Shown here: piece after piece, positions 15,530 to 24,108 of the stretch
How positions within the stretch are numbered: the first letter of the stretch is position 1
Layout: each line of letters starts with the position of its first letter
Origin: Acholeplasma sp. OttesenSCG-928-E16
GTDB lineage: Bacteria > Bacillota_I > Bacilli_A > Acholeplasmatales > Acholeplasmataceae
Length of the DNA stretch: 64,000 nucleotides
NCBI GenBank assembly: GCA_030266845.1
Contig: JAJDIT010000004.1
Span: 1-64,000, forward strand
Direction: 5' to 3'
Program-made: the position numbers and the translations under genes
The notes under the pieces: generated by a model
The model's database searches: none
The model's input: the letters and a program-made list of their open reading frames with translations, nothing else
What the model was told of the DNA's origin: nothing

Positions 15530-16029
15530 TTATTTTATCCACGCTTCTTTATTTTTCATGCAAAACTCTTTTAATGTAGTGGGTTTTTCACCAGTTATTT
15601 TTTCAAAAGTATCAGTTATTTTCTTTGCAGTTCTCAAACGTGTCATCATATAAAGCATTCCCATTACTGTGCTATATTCCCTATCTAATCCTCTTATATC
15701 TATCCAATACCTCTTTGCAAGTTTTGGTTTGGGATTTGAATAGGTTATTTTTCTTTCTAATACATCAGAAAGAATTCCTGCTACTTCATAATAATTAAGA
15801 GCCTCACCAGCCGTGATAGAATATGCAGTGTTTTGGTGATTTTTAGCATCAGTCAGGACTTTTGCAGCTAGTTTACCAATATCTTCTGCATCTATGAAAA
15901 TGGTTAGAGCTTTTTAACGGGAACAACTATTCTATCAAAATACTTTATTTCAAAAGCATGAATTCCGCTGATGTTTTGTATGAAAAAGCTCGGTCTTATA
16001 TGACAATATGGAAGATTTGCATTAACAAT
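15530..16029 (-). pseudogene. SDR/NmrA-type NAD(P)-binding oxidoreductase remnant
   Basis: The upstream frame reads LPYCHIRPSFFIQNISGIHA to IVVPVKKL and stops at 15904-15906. The next frame continues TIFIDAEDIGKLAAKVLTDA, then AYSITAGEALNYYEVAGILS and onward to TAA 15530-15532. RPSFF.QN and FIDAEDIG are typical of the C-terminal half of NmrA-like SDR proteins. The Rossmann NAD(P)-binding N-terminus is missing and a frameshift splits the rest, so the gene is inactive. Confidence 0.8.
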
Positions 16030-16136
16030 TTATTTCTCTATTTTATGGTGAGGTAGTATTGGATTTTTTTCAACTCCTAAATGTTAATTAAAATATATAG
16101 CTTTTATCGGTATACTACACCAATAGTCTATTTGAT

Positions 16137-16574
16137 TTAATAACTCAAAAGATTCTTAATGTCCTTTTCAAGAAGTGATTTCATTGAATCTTTAAACTTA
16201 GATAAATCTATGGAAAGTGCTTTTGCTTCGATTTTCTTAAACAACTCTTTTTTCTCTAAAATAACAAATTTCAAAGACTGAAGTTTCTGCCTTAAAGCAG
16301 TGGGTTTATCATCATCTAAAGCAGACAATATTTCATCAATTCTTTCGTTTATTAGGTTATCATTGTCCCACTTTGACTGTCTGCACACCAAGCGAAATCC
16401 TCTCACTCTCATTAGATAACTATCACTTTTTAGCATTGCAATAAACTCATCAATATAACGATACAAGATATCACTTGAGTCTGAAAAAGTCTCAAGTTCT
16501 AAGAGTATCTCATATGACTCCTTTACATCTCGGTTATACAATTTGCTTACTTTCTCTTTTATTGTTTTATCCAT
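16137..16574 (-). CDS. HEAT-like helical protein (SufBD-annotated family in Firmicutes)
   Basis: A 145-residue all-helical protein with repeated amphipathic pairs: DVKESYEILLELETFSDSSD, YLMRVRGFRLVCRQSKWD, KPTALRQKLQSLKFVILEKK and a C-terminal LLEKDIKNLL. It resembles short HEAT-repeat proteins that Firmicutes genomes often label SufBD protein, although no Fe-S assembly motif is visible. Start ATG 16574 follows AGAGGTGTTTT. The function is unknown; it sits alone between an acetyltransferase and a decayed oxidoreductase. Confidence 0.62.
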   Translation of the reverse strand: MDKTIKEKVSKLYNRDVKESYEILLELETFSDSSDILYRYIDEFIAMLKSDSYLMRVRGFRLVCRQSKWDNDNLINERIDEILSALDDDKPTALRQKLQSLKFVILEKKELFKKIEAKALSIDLSKFKDSMKSLLEKDIKNLLSY

Positions 16575-16605
16575 AAAACACCTCTAATTAATCATCACAT
16601 TGAAA

Positions 16606-16654
16606 TTTTTCTTAACCTCACTTCAACACAGGGTGCACATAGTAAATTATCAGC
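16606..16654 (-). repeat. Dispersed intergenic repeat, copy B
   Basis: On plus: TTCTTAACCTCACTTCAACA, then GGGTGCACATAGTAAATTAT and CAGC. It matches copy D at ACTTCAACACAGG and TGCACATA...ATTATCAGC, and lies 30-80 bp before the start of the helical-protein gene. Confidence 0.6.
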
Positions 16655-16725
16655 ATGAAAGTCAATCTACAATATCACTTATTATTAAATGATAACTGAT
16701 TAAAGTGAATAGATCTAATGTCTAG

Positions 16726-17631
16726 TTACTTATTCTTCTCCTTTTTTACCCACATTGTTGAAGTAATGGATGGTCTAAATCCAATATTATAATAGAACTG
16801 TTGAGATGAACCTACATACACTTTAGTTGCTCCTAATTCTTTGCATCTTCTTATTGCTTCTAAAACAGCACATTTTCCCAGTCCTAGCTTTCTATATTCA
16901 GGATCTGTTGCAACTGGCTCAACTAATGCATAATCTGATTTATCATCATACCACATTCCACAATACGAAACAAAATTTCCTTCTTTATTTAAAACTGCTA
17001 TCTTTAGATAAGGATTAACATTAGGTCTTTCAAATTCTTTTCTATAGGTTTCGAGCATTTCAGAAGTAGGAGAGTATTTTCCTTCTCCATCGATTTCATG
17101 GTTAAATCCTTTCCAAAGTATTCTTCCATATTGATATATATCATACGTATCTTTCATGCTTGTCATTGAGAAACCATCAGGCAACTTATATTCAAGGTTT
17201 CCGTTTTCAATACTAAAAATAGAATCTAAGTCTTTATGCTGTGAAGGAATATACCCCAGCTTACTTGCTTCATTTTGAAAAACTATATCATTATCTTGTA
17301 TAAGAATTTTCACATGACCTTCACTTGATAGATTTTCTTCTGCATACTCAATCATTGCTTTTCTTAAAAAGTCATAGCCAGGTTTCAAAAGCAAAAATGA
17401 GTTGCCGTCGACTGTTGTATCAAATGTAGCAAATCCAATTATTTTTCCGTCATCTTCCCATATTCCTATTTTTGATAAATTGCCTTTTTCCAAATATGAA
17501 TGAGATATCATCCAGTCCCATCTTCCAAAGTGGTAATTCGGATTGTTTAACTCAATTAAAAATTTTCTAACCTCATAGTAATCAGTACCATATAGATTAG
17601 TATTATTGAATTTTCTGTTTTTTATTGCCAT
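16726..17631 (-). CDS. GNAT family N-acetyltransferase (two-domain)
   Basis: A 301-residue protein with two GNAT-like halves. The N-terminal half is degenerate (KIGIWEDDGKIIGFATFDT). The C-terminal half has the acetyl-CoA motif VEPVATDPEYRKLGLGKCAVLEAIRRCKELG (motif shown in parts: ATDPEYRKLGLGKC) and the closing VYVGSSQQFYYNIGF. Start ATG 17631 follows AGAGGACAAAAATT. The acceptor substrate cannot be inferred. It is a single gene with copy C of the dispersed repeat upstream. Confidence 0.85.
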   Translation of the reverse strand: MAIKNRKFNNTNLYGTDYYEVRKFLIELNNPNYHFGRWDWMISHSYLEKGNLSKIGIWEDDGKIIGFATFDTTVDGNSFLLLKPGYDFLRKAMIEYAEENLSSEGHVKILIQDNDIVFQNEASKLGYIPSQHKDLDSIFSIENGNLEYKLPDGFSMTSMKDTYDIYQYGRILWKGFNHEIDGEGKYSPTSEMLETYRKEFERPNVNPYLKIAVLNKEGNFVSYCGMWYDDKSDYALVEPVATDPEYRKLGLGKCAVLEAIRRCKELGATKVYVGSSQQFYYNIGFRPSITSTMWVKKEKNK

Positions 17632-17656
17632 AATTTTTGTCCTCTTTTATTTTTCC

Positions 17657-17746
17657 TTTCAACCTCATATCAACTATACTTGAAAAACTATATGAAAATA
17701 CTATGAACTATACTTCATCTTAGGCGTACACACATATTTTATCGGC
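17657..17746 (-). repeat. Dispersed intergenic repeat, copy C (long form)
   Basis: Starts TTTCAACCTCATATCAACTA and ends GGCGTACACACATATTTTAT-CGGC on plus, with about 44 extra bases between the two conserved blocks compared with copy A. It lies 26-115 bp before the GNAT start at 17631. Confidence 0.6.
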
Positions 17747-17802
17747 AAAAAGAATACCAATATTATAACTTACTACTCGATACGATTGACTTCAAACACG
17801 TT

Positions 17803-18282
17803 TTAGTTTGATTCAAATGGAATGTTATACTTTTCTATTTGGGCAATCACGTGTGAAAACTCACGAGGTGCAACAAAAAACTTGTAATTTTTCTCATTTG
17901 TAACAACAGTGAAAGTTCTCTGATAACCTTTGTGTTTTATTACTATTATATCTTCATATCGAATTGATGCTTTAATTTTTTTTAAGGATTTGTTAATTAT
18001 CAATTCAATTATCAATTCGCGATCAGTAAATGAGAACCCAGCAAAATATATTATCATTAAAATACCTGCAATAACAAAAAGAACCGATAGTAAAACAAGT
18101 GTTGAGGCAAGACCTGTTAACTCCCACATAATATCAGATAACCCCCAGGCTTGAAGTGTATTTTCATCTAGATTTATTACAATAAATAAGAGAAATCCAC
18201 AAGCTAATAAGATTGGGGCAATAGCAATAAATACTACTCCTCTCTTAGCATAATTAATAACTCCACTATCTTTGTTTTTCAT
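17803..18282 (-). CDS. Two-helix membrane protein with PH-like tail, unknown function
   Basis: A 159-residue protein. Two membrane segments (about 14-34 and 58-82) are followed by a cytoplasmic part of about 75 residues (ELIIELIINKSLKKIKASIRYEDIIVIKHKG) that resembles small bacterial PH-like domains. There is no signal peptide or catalytic motif. Start ATG 18282 follows GGAGAAAAAGAATT. Copy D of the dispersed repeat lies about 100-190 bp upstream. Confidence 0.6.
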   Translation of the reverse strand: MKNKDSGVINYAKRGVVFIAIAPILLACGFLLFIVINLDENTLQAWGLSDIMWELTGLASTLVLLSVLFVIAGILMIIYFAGFSFTDRELIIELIINKSLKKIKASIRYEDIIVIKHKGYQRTFTVVTNEKNYKFFVAPREFSHVIAQIEKYNIPFESN

Positions 18283-18385
18283 AATTCTTTTTCTCCTTCA
18301 GTTTTATTGTAAATAAAACATTTTTATTCATTCATACAATTTCTAAAAATTATTATTCTCTCAATGACTAAATATTCAATTAATC

Positions 18386-18471
18386 TTTCAACCATACTTC
18401 AACTACATATTAACATATATTCAACTGCATTAAAACCTACTTCAACACAGGCGTGCACATAGATTATCAGC
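18386..18471 (-). repeat. Dispersed intergenic repeat, copy D (long form)
   Basis: On plus it begins TTTCAACCATACTTCAACTA and ends ACTTCAACACAGGCGTGCAC-ATAGATTATCAGC. It matches copies A, B and C at both ends. The middle carries further CAACT/TTCAACTG units about 12-20 bases apart. Confidence 0.62.
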
Positions 18472-18562
18472 CAGTATATGTTGATTCATTCTAAAGACTT
18501 GCCATGCTTAATATATATTTTTCGTGGCGAAAACAGTACTTCATTCATAATCTTTATATATG

Positions 18563-18623
18563 TTTACAGTCTCAACATTTCTTATATTTATGATTTTAGA
18601 CATATGTTTCCACAGACTGTAAA
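18563..18623. repeat. Perfect 10-bp inverted repeat with a 41-base spacer
   Basis: TTTACAGTCT (18563-18572) and AGACTGTAAA (18614-18623) are exact complements. There is no T-run, so it is not an ordinary terminator. It could be a protein-binding site pair or the ends of a small mobile element. Confidence 0.5.
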
Positions 18624-18744
18624 ATCTATTGTTATTGTTATTATCTATGTTTAACCAAACCAATACAATTTATCCTATTATCTAGCAGTATAATCTTGTT
18701 CGTCAACCGCACTTCAACCAAATCTGAACAATACTTGAAAGTTA

Positions 18745-20022
18745 TTATTTCAACTCTAGCACTACTAGAGTCTCGATTGAAGTTGTCTGTGGAAACATTC
18801 TAATTGGAACAACCTTTTTTATATCATATTTATCAACTAATTCTTTGATATCTCTTGCAAGAGTCTTAGGGTCGCATGATAAATATATTAGTTTCTTGTA
18901 ACCATTATCAAGAATAGCTTCTTTGGCCATTGGAAACAATCCATTTCTTGGCGGATCAACGATTAAAACATCAGCATTAATATCCTGCAATTTATCTTCT
19001 ACATTTGCCTTTATTATCTCAACATTATTAATATTATTATCACTTTTTGTTTTATGAGCCATCTCAATGTTTTCTAAGTTATTATCTATCAGTATTATTT
19101 TAGATGCTTTTTCTGATAAATAAAAGCCAATTGATCCTACACCAGAAAAGGCATCAATCACGATGTCTTTTTCATTAATCTCTTCTTTTATTTCATCATA
19201 AAGAGGCTTGATAATGCTTGAATTAATTTGATAAAATGATCGGTCATTCACACTTATTTTATATTTATCTAGACTCATATCAATCAAATTATCTTTAAAT
19301 ACCGTTTTTGATTTATCTCCCAAAATTCTTTTGATATCCTTCTTAAGATTGACTGTTATTCCGATAACTTCTTCATGTTTTCTAAGCAAAAATATAAGAT
19401 CATCTAAGCCATCAAAATCCTCTTTAGTTGAAACAAAGGTGATTAATATTTGATTGTTTGAATTCACCCTAAATACAACATGATATAATTCACTTCCAAC
19501 TATTATTTGAGACTCATTGATGATTCTTAAGAACTTATTTATCACATTATCCACTAAAATGAATTCATTTGTTTTCTTTAATTTCAATTCGTTATCTTGA
19601 TATAAACCAAGTGTAATATATCTAGAGTTCATAACGTGGAAAACAGCCTTATTACGATAATAAACCGACTTTGATGAAAAAATGGATTTATTAATTTCAA
19701 CATCCAGACCAGCAATCTTTAAAAAGGTATCTTTAGTTGTTTTTTCTTGCCACTTTATTTGAGCTTGATCAGTTAAGTGTATTAGATTAAGACTTCCAAG
19801 AGAATGAGTATCATTATCCCTTCTATCCTTGGATTTTTTAATCAGCTTGACGATATCTGCTGCTGCAAAATTCTTTTTTATACTAGTTATTTTAACGAGG
19901 GCTACCTCGTTAGTTATCATCTTTTTTACAAAAATTACCATATCATCGTATTTACATACTCCATTCCCTTGGTAATCTATATCAATAGCTTCTAGTGTTA
20001 ACACATCATTTTCTTTTATCAT
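18745..20022 (-). CDS. rlmCD: 23S rRNA (uracil-5-)-methyltransferase, RlmCD/TrmA family
   Basis: A 425-residue protein. Residues 1-55 form a TRAM RNA-binding domain (EAIDIDYQGNGVCKYDD). The C-terminal class I methyltransferase has the SAM site VIDAFSGVGSIGFYLS, the motif IVDPPRNGL and the catalytic Cys in YLSCDPKTLARDI. QINSSIIKPLYDEI matches the family's Q-x-N segment. The N-terminal four-Cys cluster of E. coli RlmD is not seen, as in some Firmicute relatives. It methylates C5 of specific rRNA uridines; which site cannot be read. Start ATG 20022 is 3 bases after the serine dehydratase stop. Confidence 0.88.
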   Translation of the reverse strand: MIKENDVLTLEAIDIDYQGNGVCKYDDMVIFVKKMITNEVALVKITSIKKNFAAADIVKLIKKSKDRRDNDTHSLGSLNLIHLTDQAQIKWQEKTTKDTFLKIAGLDVEINKSIFSSKSVYYRNKAVFHVMNSRYITLGLYQDNELKLKKTNEFILVDNVINKFLRIINESQIIVGSELYHVVFRVNSNNQILITFVSTKEDFDGLDDLIFLLRKHEEVIGITVNLKKDIKRILGDKSKTVFKDNLIDMSLDKYKISVNDRSFYQINSSIIKPLYDEIKEEINEKDIVIDAFSGVGSIGFYLSEKASKIILIDNNLENIEMAHKTKSDNNINNVEIIKANVEDKLQDINADVLIVDPPRNGLFPMAKEAILDNGYKKLIYLSCDPKTLARDIKELVDKYDIKKVVPIRMFPQTTSIETLVVLELK

Positions 20023-20024
20023 TA

Positions 20025-21224
20025 TTATTTGGCCTTCTTTTCTTTATAATATTTTGCTAATCCACCCTCAGCTGTTTCACGGTATTCCCTTGCAAGGTCT
20101 TTACCAGTTTCTAACATCGTTTCAACAACAGTATCAAAAGAAACTTTTGACAATGAAGTAATAATTCCTGCCAATCTAGACGCATCGATTGCCTTCATCG
20201 CATATAAAGCATTTCTTTCAATACATGGTATTTGAACATAACCTCTTACCGGATCACATGTTAATCCTAAGCTATGTTCTAATGCTACTTCTGCTGAATA
20301 CTCTATTTTGGAAATAGAATATCCTTTTAAATAAGCTGCGGCAGCGGCTGCCATTGCACAAGCACTTCCTATCTCTGCTTGGCATCCAGCCTCTGCTCCA
20401 CTTATAGAAGCGTTATGTTTAATAAGATTGCCAAATATAGAAGCAACTCCAATTGCTTCTATGATTCTTTGTTCACTAAAGCCTAATCTTACATAAGTGT
20501 AATATAAAACTCCTGGTAAAACCCCACATGACCCACAGGTTGGAGCAGTAGCTACTATTCCTCCTGCCGCGTTTTCCTCAGCACAGGCAAATGCAAATGA
20601 AGATACTAAACGAGCTTGTGTATCTTCCATCTCAAAATCTTCGGTTGTTTGATATAGTTTTCTAGCTTTTCTTCTAACTTTTAAGCTTCCAGGTAAGAAA
20701 CCACTTTTCTTAAGTCCTGTTTCAACTGTCTTTTTCATGGTCTTCCAGACATCATATAAAAACTCAATAATGCACTCACCTTCGGCCATTAAGACATATT
20801 GAAATAAGGATATTTTTCTCCTTGCACAATAGTTTTTAATAGACTTAAATGATGAGTGAGTATAAACATCTTCTTCCTTATCTTCGATACTCTCAAAGAT
20901 GATTTTTCCTCCTCCAACGCTTTTTATCTTCTCTTCACCTAGAAAAACATCATCCTTATACATTTGAAATAATGCGGTATTTGGATGTTCTTTTTGATCT
21001 ATTTTAGTTTCAAAAATCACTTCATGTGGTTTTAGTTCTTCTTCGATAGCTTTAAAAGTCAAGTGACCATAACCAGTCAATGCTAGTGAATTATATAAAG
21101 TGACAACATATTTATTTGCATCGCTGTAGCGAGCCTTTGTTATTTTAGCTGCTTTACTTGGTCCCATGGTATGACTACTCGATGGACCCCGTCCAATATT
21201 ATAGAGGCTTTTAATTGATTTCAT
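20025..21224 (-). CDS. sdaA: L-serine dehydratase, iron-sulfur dependent, single chain
   Basis: A 399-residue protein joining beta and alpha domains. It starts with the beta-domain signature SLYNIGRGPSSSHTMGPSKA, and the alpha domain contains TAPTCGSCGVLPGVLYY and AEAGCQAEIGSACAMAAAAA, whose Cys residues bind the 4Fe-4S cluster. It deaminates L-serine to pyruvate and ammonia. The chain is shorter than E. coli SdaA (about 454). Its start overlaps the stop of the M32 carboxypeptidase gene (TAATG), suggesting one mRNA with the peptidase and RNA methyltransferase. Confidence 0.9.
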   Translation of the reverse strand: MKSIKSLYNIGRGPSSSHTMGPSKAAKITKARYSDANKYVVTLYNSLALTGYGHLTFKAIEEELKPHEVIFETKIDQKEHPNTALFQMYKDDVFLGEEKIKSVGGGKIIFESIEDKEEDVYTHSSFKSIKNYCARRKISLFQYVLMAEGECIIEFLYDVWKTMKKTVETGLKKSGFLPGSLKVRRKARKLYQTTEDFEMEDTQARLVSSFAFACAEENAAGGIVATAPTCGSCGVLPGVLYYTYVRLGFSEQRIIEAIGVASIFGNLIKHNASISGAEAGCQAEIGSACAMAAAAAAYLKGYSISKIEYSAEVALEHSLGLTCDPVRGYVQIPCIERNALYAMKAIDASRLAGIITSLSKVSFDTVVETMLETGKDLAREYRETAEGGLAKYYKEKKAK

Positions 21225-22714
21225 TATAAATCTTTATATTTATCCTTTAGATAATTAACATAATAACTTGCAAAAAAAGGTTCATTGGTTGCTATAAGCA
21301 TAATCTCTTTTGGTGTTTTAGAGGCACCATATTTATGAATATGTTCTTTTAACCATTCATTAATATTATCAATCCTATTTTCTTTGATTTGTTTTTTGAT
21401 ATTAATGTCTTGATCCATTTTATGATATATTTGAGCTGCATAAGCGGTTCCAAGAGCATATGTTGGAAAATATCCAAAAGATCCTCCCGCCCAATGAATA
21501 TCTTGCAAGACTCCTTCTGAATCGGTTTTTGGTTTTATTTTTAAGTAGCGATACATTAATTGATTCCATTTTTTAGGTAAATCCTTCACCTTGATTTTTC
21601 CAGAAATTAATCCCTTTTCAAGCTCATAACGAACCATTATATGAAGCGGATATGTAAGCTCATCGGCTTCGATCCTAATTAGGCTTCTTTCGGTCTTATT
21701 AACAAATCTATAAAATTCATCAACTGAAACATTTTTAAACTGTTTTGGAAACAACTCAGCTATTTTTTGAAAATGAGTACTAATAAACTCATATGATCTA
21801 GCAATCATGTTCTCATAGAGTCTTGATTGCGATTCATGAATTCCCATACTAGCCCCTCCGTGGAGGTTTGTTCCGTCAAATCTTTTGTCGTTTTGTTGTT
21901 CATAAATAGCGTGCCCAGTCTCATGAACAACAGAAAAGATATTAGATAATAAATCATTTTCATGATAAGCTGTTGTAATTCTTGTATCAACACTTGCTAA
22001 CCCTGAAGTAAAAGGATGAACACTAGTTTTTAGCAAGCCTCGGTTCTTATCAAAATGAAGGACATCAAGTAGATAATCGGATAATTCTTTTTGCTTATTA
22101 ATATCAAAAATTTTGTTGGAAAACTTTCGGTTAATTTTTCTTTTTTTGGCGGTTTTTTCTAACACAAAAGGAACTAACTGCGTTCTTAATTGATCAAAAA
22201 ACTCATCGTATTCTTCTACTGTCATGTCATCTTCATAAAAATCAAGTAAAATATCATAACCTTTCTTATCATCTGTTTCTAGATACTTAGTTAATTTTCT
22301 TTGAAATTGAACGATTTTTTCTAAAGTTTCACTCCATAAGGCAAAATCGTTATTCTTTTTGGCATTTGCCCAGATTGGAGAGGCACCTTGAATTAACATG
22401 TCATACTCTAAGTACTCATTTTTAGGAACTACTTTTATTATTTGGTAGCTCTTGTATAGGTGTTTTATCTCAACCTTTAAATCATCATCCAAGGTATCTT
22501 TATTTAGATATAGTTCTTCAAGTAGGTCAGTATATTCTTTATCAGTCTCTAGTTTATATGCTTCCTCCATTAAGATCTGATAATTAGAAAGCTGAAAATC
22601 CAATCCCATTTTAGGCATTTCAGTTTCTTGATCCCAATTCATTAACCAGAAAAAATATCGATAGGCGTTGAGTTTTTTTTGTAAATCTTTAAATTTATTG
22701 ATTTTATCAATCAT
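21224..22714 (-). CDS. M32 family metallocarboxypeptidase
   Basis: A 496-residue cytoplasmic zinc carboxypeptidase (Taq/Pfu carboxypeptidase family). The zinc site HETGHAIYEQ lies near residue 265, followed by the M32 segments HGGASMGIHESQSRLYEN and RIEADELTYPLHIMVRYE, then DIHWAGGSFGYFPTYALG near the C-terminus. It removes C-terminal residues from peptides in the cytoplasm. Start ATG 22714 follows AAAGGAGGTCAAAGAAA. It heads the peptidase - serine dehydratase - methyltransferase gene string. Confidence 0.93.
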   Translation of the reverse strand: MIDKINKFKDLQKKLNAYRYFFWLMNWDQETEMPKMGLDFQLSNYQILMEEAYKLETDKEYTDLLEELYLNKDTLDDDLKVEIKHLYKSYQIIKVVPKNEYLEYDMLIQGASPIWANAKKNNDFALWSETLEKIVQFQRKLTKYLETDDKKGYDILLDFYEDDMTVEEYDEFFDQLRTQLVPFVLEKTAKKRKINRKFSNKIFDINKQKELSDYLLDVLHFDKNRGLLKTSVHPFTSGLASVDTRITTAYHENDLLSNIFSVVHETGHAIYEQQNDKRFDGTNLHGGASMGIHESQSRLYENMIARSYEFISTHFQKIAELFPKQFKNVSVDEFYRFVNKTERSLIRIEADELTYPLHIMVRYELEKGLISGKIKVKDLPKKWNQLMYRYLKIKPKTDSEGVLQDIHWAGGSFGYFPTYALGTAYAAQIYHKMDQDINIKKQIKENRIDNINEWLKEHIHKYGASKTPKEIMLIATNEPFFASYYVNYLKDKYKDL

Positions 22715-22758
22715 TTTCTTTGACCTCCTTTTGATTTATTATAACATTTCTTAATTAC

Positions 22759-24108
22759 TTATAAATAATTAAAAAGAATAATTGAGGCAATTCCAAAGTA
22801 AACAAAGAGCGAGAACACATCATTAATAGTCGTTATTATCGGCCCAGATGCTGCTGCTGGATCTATTTTTACCTTTTGAAAGAATAATGGAATGAAAATA
22901 CTAATGACTGCTGAAAAGAATAAAGCAACAAAAATAGAAACAGATACTGTTATTCCAATTAAATATGCTGGCACATTATCCAAAGTAGGCATGATGCTTA
23001 AGAATCCAAAGACAACTAAAAAGGCGGCGGCTGCTAAAATAAGACTATTAATGGCAGATACTAACAATTCCTTTATAATATGTTTTTTTGTCTTTTCTTT
23101 ATCTATTAACTTATTGGAATTTAATCCTAGGATAGTTGCGGCAAGTGATTGCGTACCAATATTCCCTGCCATTCCAAGGATCATTGGCTGGAAAAACGTT
23201 AGAGCAATTACAGCAGCCATGATATCCTCAAACCTTGATAAAAACATCGCAATTACAATATTTAAGACAACTGATATTAATAACCAAGGAAGCCTCTTAA
23301 AAGTTCTTTTTATTGTTGAATCATCTTCTAAAAATTCATTGACCCCAGCAAATTTTGTATAGTCTTCTTCATGATGATATGCTAACTCCAATAATACATC
23401 ATCTGCCGTGATAATTCCTAAAAGATGTTGTTCACTATCTAAAACTGGAATCGCCTTTAAGTCATAATCCCTAACCTTTTTAATAACACTTTCTATTCTT
23501 TCATCAGTATCACAATAGATGAAATCATCAACTAAAATATCATTTATACTATCATTAGGTCTTGCGATAATTAGTTCCCTTATGGAGACTATTCCGAGTA
23601 AAGTGTCATTCTCATCCACCTGAAAAATATAATCAATGAAGTCCTGATCCCTCATCTCTTTGATAACGTAGTTAGTTGCCTCCTTGACTTGAAGATCTTT
23701 TTTTATCTTAATAAAATCAAGGGACATAATTGAAGCAGCTACTTCTTCTTCATAGCCTAATAACTCTTTCATCTGATTCCTTTTATCATTGCTTAATAAA
23801 GGCATTATCCAGTTTAAATCTAAGTTTTCCAAGCTAGCTAAAAATTCCCTTAAGTCATCGGTATCCAATTGATTTATAATACTAGCAATTAAGTTATCAT
23901 CCGCGATTCTTAGTAACTCTAATTGATTGTTTTTTGGTAGATATGAAAATACATTTGCCCTCTTATATGGTTCTAACAAACTAAATATTTTAATTTGGTC
24001 GCTTAAACTAAAATTAACTAAATTGTTAGCTATTTCAAACGGCTGATGATGATTTAATTGTCTTTTTATCGCTTGGTCATTTGAATTAATATTCAGTTTC
24101 TTTTTCAT
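22759..24108 (-). CDS. mgtE: MgtE-type magnesium channel, second paralogue
   Basis: A 449-residue protein with an N-terminal superhelical domain (FSLLEPYKRANVFSYLP), a CBS pair (about 130-255: IFQVDENDTLLGIVSIREL, AIPVLDSEQHLLGIITADDV) and five membrane segments with the pore helix FFQPMILGMAGNIGTQSLAA. The end has KIDPAAASGPIITTINDV. MgtE channels admit Mg2+ when the CBS domains sense low Mg2+. It overlaps the first mgtE by 4 bases (ATGA), with GGAGG before the start, so both are translated from one mRNA. Confidence 0.93.
   Translation of the reverse strand: MKKKLNINSNDQAIKRQLNHHQPFEIANNLVNFSLSDQIKIFSLLEPYKRANVFSYLPKNNQLELLRIADDNLIASIINQLDTDDLREFLASLENLDLNWIMPLLSNDKRNQMKELLGYEEEVAASIMSLDFIKIKKDLQVKEATNYVIKEMRDQDFIDYIFQVDENDTLLGIVSIRELIIARPNDSINDILVDDFIYCDTDERIESVIKKVRDYDLKAIPVLDSEQHLLGIITADDVLLELAYHHEEDYTKFAGVNEFLEDDSTIKRTFKRLPWLLISVVLNIVIAMFLSRFEDIMAAVIALTFFQPMILGMAGNIGTQSLAATILGLNSNKLIDKEKTKKHIIKELLVSAINSLILAAAAFLVVFGFLSIMPTLDNVPAYLIGITVSVSIFVALFFSAVISIFIPLFFQKVKIDPAAASGPIITTINDVFSLFVYFGIASIILFNYL

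Larger units (their letters stand above)
18283..18744. other. 462-bp non-coding region at the edge of the accessory block
   Basis: No gene is seen. It contains dispersed-repeat copy D (18386-18471), a partial copy near 18700-18740 (CGTCAACCGCACTTCAACC) and a 10-bp inverted repeat at 18563-18623. To its right the gene content changes to dense metabolic operons. Confidence 0.6.

Noticed and set aside
934-18744. Integron cassette array (same-strand small genes separated by repeats)
   Set aside because: The repeats lack recognisable attC core sites (RYYYAAC...GTTRRRY with inverted-repeat arms), no integrase gene is present, and several units have their own promoters and riboswitches. Kept only as a dispersed repeat.
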